This document shows positions 59,626-64,000 of a stretch of 64,000 nucleotides of DNA, piece by piece. The DNA is taken from contig CAWARU010000001.1 in the NCBI GenBank assembly GCA_963784575.1, positions 1,612,001 to 1,676,000 on the forward strand, written 5' to 3'. The notes below the pieces were generated by a model. The model was given only the letters and a program-made list of their open reading frames with translations. It ran no database searches and was not told the DNA's origin. The stretch comes from CAWARU01 sp963784575. GTDB taxonomy: Bacteria; Pseudomonadota; Gammaproteobacteria; UBA6186; Azoamicaceae. Both the position numbers and the translations under genes were made by a program. Numbering within the stretch: position 1 is the stretch's first letter; each line of letters opens with the position of its first letter.

Positions 59626-61822
59626 GAAGAGTTAGTCCAACAATACCCCCGACGACGGAACCTAATGGGCCTGCGGTTAGCCCACCAATTGCAGCACCCT
59701 CAGCGATTACACCGATAGTAGCTGCCTCGGCACCAATTGCAGCGGCCCCTGCGACAAGAACTCCAGCTGCACCAACAACAATCCCTGAAGTTTTATAGGT
59801 TCCTGCCCTTTTTTTGGCCTTTAATATTTCTTCTTGACTGGTTTGATATCGAACGATACTTCTTTCTGCAGAGACGAACAATTCTGGAATAATTAAGGCT
59901 AATTCTTGATTAGTTGAGTTTAGCATTTTTCGAATGTCATCATGCGAATAGGAGTTTGATACCATTAGTACGCCTGGTTTATCAGTGGTAATTAAGGCAT
60001 AATTGCTGATTTCAGATTTTTGTTTTGTTATTTCTGGTTCCGTTTTAGGGGAACTTGCTTCGGAAGAATCAGAAAATCTTACCTTTTCAAAAATTTTCTT
60101 TGCCTCAAGCAATTGGGAACCTGTAGCCTTATGCGAGTTCTTCAAGATGAGTTTAATGGCAGCCAGGGCACATAATTGTGCCTCTAAGTTTTTATTGGAT
60201 GTATACAAACAAAGTGCCATTCGCTGCCGTAAATCGATTTGAGAAATAAAATCCTTTTTTCTATCCGAAATCTTAGCTGCGGCACGATATTGATGATAGG
60301 CTAATTCGCCATATCTAACACTTAATTCCTTTAGTTTTTTAGCATTTAAGTTTTTTAGGGATTTTATTAATAGAGGCTCTCTCTTGATAGCTCCTTGCTG
60401 TTCTTTTTCAAGGTCTATATTAAGTTTCCAATTCCCTTTGATCTTATCCCAGTTACTTCTGGAAGCGTGGCGATAATCACAAGCCATCCTAAAATATCGA
60501 TGACCTTCTTCAGTAAATATTCCGCATTGTTCGTCTTCTTTAATGCTTCTAAAATTTTTCTTTGTTAATTCGTCTCTAGATTGCGTCGCCAAGATAAATA
60601 GCTCTTTGGCCTTTTCTTTATCTATTTCTTTGAGCCAATTACATTTATCAGGGTGAAAATGTAAAGCAAGCTCACGATAGCGAATTTTGACGTGCTCTTC
60701 TATTTGTGGAACTTCAGAGTATAATTTTTCTTTTGCATATGGAGATATTAGAATATGTTCAATAAACCTAATACGAGTAGCGTAGGATTGAAAGTTAAGC
60801 AATCTAATTAATAGATCTATGTCTTTGCAGATTAAGATTGCAAGATAACTTTCTTGCTCATCAGGATTCTTTTTGTTATCAATAAAAGTAAGATTAAGTT
60901 CGTCTAATAATGCACTTAGTTGAGATGAAGTAGCCATCATTAATCGGTACTGAGTATAGTTTTGAGGAAGAATATTTATATAGTTAAATAGATTTTTTAT
61001 ATCTACAATAACGTCCGAATTCAGAGATTTTGCTTTTTTTAGGTTCACTAAGAGCTCATCTAAACTTTTATTCAATTCTTCAATTGGTGATGGTAATAAT
61101 TCAGCAGCGAATTTCTTGATCCCAGAAAAAAAAGTTTCCGAAAAAGACTCTTCGGGGGTTTCCTTAAGTTTTATATCTTTGGATTTTGAAAAAACCTCTT
61201 CAGATAATTTCTTTATTTCAGGAGTGAGTATTTCTGATTTGCGCATTACATTACGTTCTAAAAATCTTTCAAATTCTTGCAAAGTTTCTATTCTAATTTC
61301 ATTATCTTCAATATTAAATTCAGTTAGAGCTTTATTATATTCCAATACCTTCAATATTCTAACGGCATCATGTTCCCCAATAACATTATCCCGAAGTGAA
61401 AGAACTTTAAGCGTCTTATTTTGAGAAAGTGCAGTTATCAACGTAAATGCTCCGGCTCCCGAAATTTTGTTATTATCTAAAACCAAATGAGTCAGGGTTT
61501 CATTTTGGTTTAAAAAATCAGACAATTGAGCAAGTTCTTCATCAACAAGTTTATTATTTTGTAAATCTAATGAAATTAGATTCTTATTACCACTCAGGGC
61601 CCTTGCTAATTTTGTTATCAATTCAACTCGCAATACTCTCGAGATTTTAGGTAGAGATATTTTCAAGGCCGTATCACACAGACTTTTTTGAATACTCTCA
61701 ATGAGCTCTAGTGATAATTCGGCAGTATGAATTTCTTTCGAAACTTTCTTTGTTTTATTTTTGTCTAATGTTTCTGTAGCCCCTACAGCCTTTGTTGACA
61801 TAATTGTCGACATACTTACCAT
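59576..61822 (-). CDS. LRR and J-domain protein with C-terminal membrane segment
   Basis: 748 codons. Residues about 75-200 contain leucine-rich repeats of the ribonuclease-inhibitor type (LISLDLQNNKLVDEELAQL, LTHLVLDNNKI, LKVLSLRDNVI). Residues about 385-430 form a J-domain with the HPD tripeptide (RYRELALHFHPDKCNW), which would stimulate an Hsp70. A long Ala/Gly-rich hydrophobic stretch (SGIVVGAAGVLVAGAAAIGA ... GGIVGLTLLGLG) lies near the end. It stops after TLWKKGF, where removing one G from AAGAAGGGA would continue in frame as DSELYKEPLIRERLNE of the patatin ORF. It is probably a secreted host-directed protein. Confidence 0.82.
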   Translation of the reverse strand: MVSMSTIMSTKAVGATETLDKNKTKKVSKEIHTAELSLELIESIQKSLCDTALKISLPKISRVLRVELITKLARALSGNKNLISLDLQNNKLVDEELAQLSDFLNQNETLTHLVLDNNKISGAGAFTLITALSQNKTLKVLSLRDNVIGEHDAVRILKVLEYNKALTEFNIEDNEIRIETLQEFERFLERNVMRKSEILTPEIKKLSEEVFSKSKDIKLKETPEESFSETFFSGIKKFAAELLPSPIEELNKSLDELLVNLKKAKSLNSDVIVDIKNLFNYINILPQNYTQYRLMMATSSQLSALLDELNLTFIDNKKNPDEQESYLAILICKDIDLLIRLLNFQSYATRIRFIEHILISPYAKEKLYSEVPQIEEHVKIRYRELALHFHPDKCNWLKEIDKEKAKELFILATQSRDELTKKNFRSIKEDEQCGIFTEEGHRYFRMACDYRHASRSNWDKIKGNWKLNIDLEKEQQGAIKREPLLIKSLKNLNAKKLKELSVRYGELAYHQYRAAAKISDRKKDFISQIDLRQRMALCLYTSNKNLEAQLCALAAIKLILKNSHKATGSQLLEAKKIFEKVRFSDSSEASSPKTEPEITKQKSEISNYALITTDKPGVLMVSNSYSHDDIRKMLNSTNQELALIIPELFVSAERSIVRYQTSQEEILKAKKRAGTYKTSGIVVGAAGVLVAGAAAIGAEAATIGVIAEGAAIGGLTAGPLGSVVGGIVGLTLLGLGCWGGKTLWKKGF

Positions 61823-61997
61823 CCTATATTGAATTAAAAATGAACATTATAACATTTTTTTTCTAAAAGTCTTCCAAGAATTCCCTAATAATTTTTAATT
61901 CGACGGCCACCTTTAGTTCTTGGCTTTAAAAAAACACTTGTCAAAAATAGGATTTTTTCTTAAAATATGACTTTGCAAACTAAACAGCGGATATCAA

Positions 61998-63266
61998 ATG
62001 TCAGCAATACCTCATTCATCCCATTCCGGTACCGAGCTTAGTTTCCGTCATAACAATATTGACAAAAAAACAAAAATACAATTAGAGCAGATAGCGCAAG
62101 AAATTTCTGAATGTCAAACATTAGAAACTCTATGTTTAGACTGCAATGCATTTTATGCCATGGATGCTGAGCACCTAAGGATATTGACTAGTGCTGTCGC
62201 AAGGAATCGAACACTCAGGAGGCTGGAGCTAAATCACATTGATCTTCCGAGGTTTGATGAAAAACGGCTTGGAATTTTGCTCAATGTCTCTTCTGCTTCC
62301 AGTCTTACGGAATTAACATTATCTGGTGATAAAATTGGCATTCTAAGTAAAACTCAATTGCAAATACTCACAACGGCAACTATGAATATGACAATGCTCA
62401 CGGAATTAGATCTTTCTGGAAACGAACTTGGTACTCTAACAGAAGAAGCAATGAGGATATTCTTATGTACAATTATATCTCATCCCAAACTACTCCGATT
62501 AAATCTTAGTTATAATCCTTTACACTCGTTAAACAAAGAGGCATTTAGGGCTTTTGCAGAAGGTATCGAACACTGTACAAACATCAATTTTATAGATCTT
62601 AGTTTAACTAGTCTCGAAGAATTAAATAATGAACAAATGGGAATATTAGCATTTGGAGTTGGTAGGAATCGGACACTCATAGGCTTAGATCTTAGCAACA
62701 ATTCATTGAGTTGTTTTACGGAAGATATGATTAGAACTTTATTCAGAGGTATTAAGGCCAATCATTCAATAAATACTATATTTCTTAACTGCGGATCTAT
62801 CGATTCGCTTAATGATGAACAATTTGAAATTTTTATGGATGAATTATTTAACAATGAGAATATCGAGATCAATCTGAACGGCGATGAATTAACTTTCCAG
62901 TCTAGACGTGAGCTATTCGACTGCTTTCATTCACGAAATAAGAAATTAAGAAATATTAGAGATGCGCTAGAAATCAAAACAATTTTTCAATGCATCCTTC
63001 AGGGCATTTCTTCAGAAATTCAGATGTCTTATGATCCATTGAAGACTTGCTTAATTGAGTATCTTGAAAATGGTAAAAGAATGTTTGAAAATTATAAACT
63101 AATGGGATCTATTGAGCAACAAAATGTTGAACAATATAAAAAACCTATTCTTATTGCAGCGACATTAGAAAGGACGCGAATGAAAGAAGAATGGGGCAAA
63201 AAATATGATTTGATATCAACTTTTGGTTCGAAGGACACCGAATCATGCAGACCTTCTTGTGATTAA
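61998..63266 (+). CDS. leucine-rich-repeat protein
   Basis: This 422-aa protein has about eight LRR units of the ribonuclease-inhibitor/NLR type (LETLCLDCNAF, LRRLELNHIDL, LTELTLSGDKIG, LTELDLSGNELG, LLRLNLSYNPL, INFIDLSLTSL, LIGLDLSNNSL). The last 100 residues are helical and charged. There is no signal peptide or catalytic domain. It is divergent from the LRR/J-domain gene at 61822, with 175 bp between. This kind of LRR protein is common among effectors of intracellular bacteria and would act by binding another protein. Confidence 0.85.
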   Translation: MSAIPHSSHSGTELSFRHNNIDKKTKIQLEQIAQEISECQTLETLCLDCNAFYAMDAEHLRILTSAVARNRTLRRLELNHIDLPRFDEKRLGILLNVSSASSLTELTLSGDKIGILSKTQLQILTTATMNMTMLTELDLSGNELGTLTEEAMRIFLCTIISHPKLLRLNLSYNPLHSLNKEAFRAFAEGIEHCTNINFIDLSLTSLEELNNEQMGILAFGVGRNRTLIGLDLSNNSLSCFTEDMIRTLFRGIKANHSINTIFLNCGSIDSLNDEQFEIFMDELFNNENIEINLNGDELTFQSRRELFDCFHSRNKKLRNIRDALEIKTIFQCILQGISSEIQMSYDPLKTCLIEYLENGKRMFENYKLMGSIEQQNVEQYKKPILIAATLERTRMKEEWGKKYDLISTFGSKDTESCRPSCD

Positions 63267-63291
63267 ATAAATATTACTAAGTGAGCCAAAC

Positions 63292-64000
63292 ATGAAACTA
63301 AGTTGGAAAAATAAACATTATTTAAAAATCCTTCAAAAACGATTAGGAGATAGGAAGAAATACAAAGGATTGTCTGAAATCGTGACTTTACTTCTTCGCG
63401 AAGTGTCGGAAGCACAAAAAGAGGCTTTCGAAAAACTACAAGAATTGGCAGGCGGTAGCGATCCTACTTCTATTGACTCTGGTTTAATAATTGATTTACT
63501 TGGAAGTTGTTATTTGTTTGGCTTTGGCACTGAGCCAGACTCCAAAAAAGCACTCGATCATCTTATGCAGGCTGCAAGAGTTCGTATTCCATCTGCAATA
63601 TTTCATATCGCTTGGATGCTCCAGAATAACCTTGCAGTGGCAGAAGACATAGGAAAAATTCAAAAACTATACAGCTTCGCTGCTAATACCCTCAATTATC
63701 CGCTGGCTTTGATAGAACTTGCCAACATGATTGTTAGCGACAAAACTTCTAGCGAAGCTGACTATAAAGAGGCTTTAGAACTGTATCATCGAGCGAGGGC
63801 CTATGAAATTCCTGAGGTTGATCTCGGTATTGGGTGGCTTCATCAGTACTGCTTGGGTGGCATAAAAAATATCAAAATTGCTGCTAAGTATTATCAATCA
63901 GCAGCTGAAGCAGGCTTAGCGCGCGCTCAGTTCAATATGGGAGTCCTCCATTCATTGGGACTTGGCGTTAAAAGAGATCAAAAAAAATCTGTCAAATTCT
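63292..64000 (+). CDS. Sel1-repeat protein, 3' end beyond the window
   Basis: The frame is open from the ATG at 63292 to the window edge (236 codons). After a helical N terminus (MKLSWKNKHYLKILQKRLGD) there are Sel1-type repeats: SCYLFGFGTEPDSKKALDHL, IPSAIFHIAWMLQ, and AAEAGLARAQFNMGVLHSLG. It starts 25 bp after the LRR gene on the same strand, so the two are probably co-transcribed. No strong ribosome-binding site (GTGAG) is present. Confidence 0.8.
   Translation, partial: MKLSWKNKHYLKILQKRLGDRKKYKGLSEIVTLLLREVSEAQKEAFEKLQELAGGSDPTSIDSGLIIDLLGSCYLFGFGTEPDSKKALDHLMQAARVRIPSAIFHIAWMLQNNLAVAEDIGKIQKLYSFAANTLNYPLALIELANMIVSDKTSSEADYKEALELYHRARAYEIPEVDLGIGWLHQYCLGGIKNIKIAAKYYQSAAEAGLARAQFNMGVLHSLGLGVKRDQKKSVKF

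Noticed and set aside
1..64000. CRISPR arrays, tRNA or rRNA genes
   Set aside because: I saw no regularly spaced repeats and no cloverleaf or rRNA-like conserved segments on either strand.

Overview
The window is AT-rich and gene-dense. It looks like a chromosomal segment of a host-associated gammaproteobacterium of the Legionellales type (Legionella, Coxiella or Berkiella relatives). That is an inference from gene content: GerE/LuxR-type regulators, and many long proteins built from eukaryote-like or effector-like modules (Sel1, TPR, LRR, J-domain, patatin, Ulp1-like and OTU-like proteases, MORN). I see no rRNA, tRNA or CRISPR.

Layout. 0-3.7 kb: a divergent LysR regulator and LysE-type exporter, a PAS-LuxR regulator interrupted by one in-frame TAG, and several gene remnants. 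3.8-6.3 kb: a LuxR regulator, a JmjC/cupin-like putative oxygenase and a 52-residue peptide gene with a strong ribosome-binding site and a 17-bp palindrome in front. 6.4-16 kb: a coiled-coil protein, an atypical SDR, small hypothetical genes, PEP synthase, a Sel1 fragment, a 513-aa protein and a class I photolyase. 16-18.7 kb: decayed genes (one with a poly-A slip, a frameshifted XRE regulator, a truncated membrane protein) and an MFS exporter. 18.7-26.6 kb: an accessory cluster with a GNAT-like protein, an asparagine-synthase-like amide synthetase lacking the glutaminase cysteine, a 32-residue Gly-rich peptide and a GRDP-like (PF07173-type) protein. Three promoters in this cluster share a GTAT-WW-ATAC palindrome.

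Two copies of a 3,339-bp transposon (Mu/TniA-type transposase, TniB-type ATPase, zinc-ribbon protein, small ORF) lie in opposite orientation at 21411-24749 and 28694-32032. Each has its own 5-bp target duplication (ATAAC and CTGTG). Removing copy 1 restores the amide-synthetase gene with a good start and ribosome-binding site. Removing copy 2 joins the 4,942-aa and 662-aa ORFs in frame into one gene of about 5,605 codons.

26.6-54 kb: a two-gene minus-strand operon. The first gene encodes a 2,375-aa protein with an Ulp1-like protease, MORN repeats and a SecA-like helicase. The second is the giant gene, with a collagen-like segment, a second SecA-like motor, C-terminal membrane segments and a DUF5675-like end. 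54-64 kb: a run of effector-like genes, several broken by frameshifts: a Sel1 gene, an OTU-like/TPR pseudogene with a 16-bp tandem duplication, a patatin gene next to an LRR/J-domain gene (probably once a single gene), an LRR gene and a Sel1 gene cut by the window edge.

The strongest candidates for an undescribed system are the peptide/GRDP-like/amide-synthetase regulon and the SecA-motor giant-protein operon.
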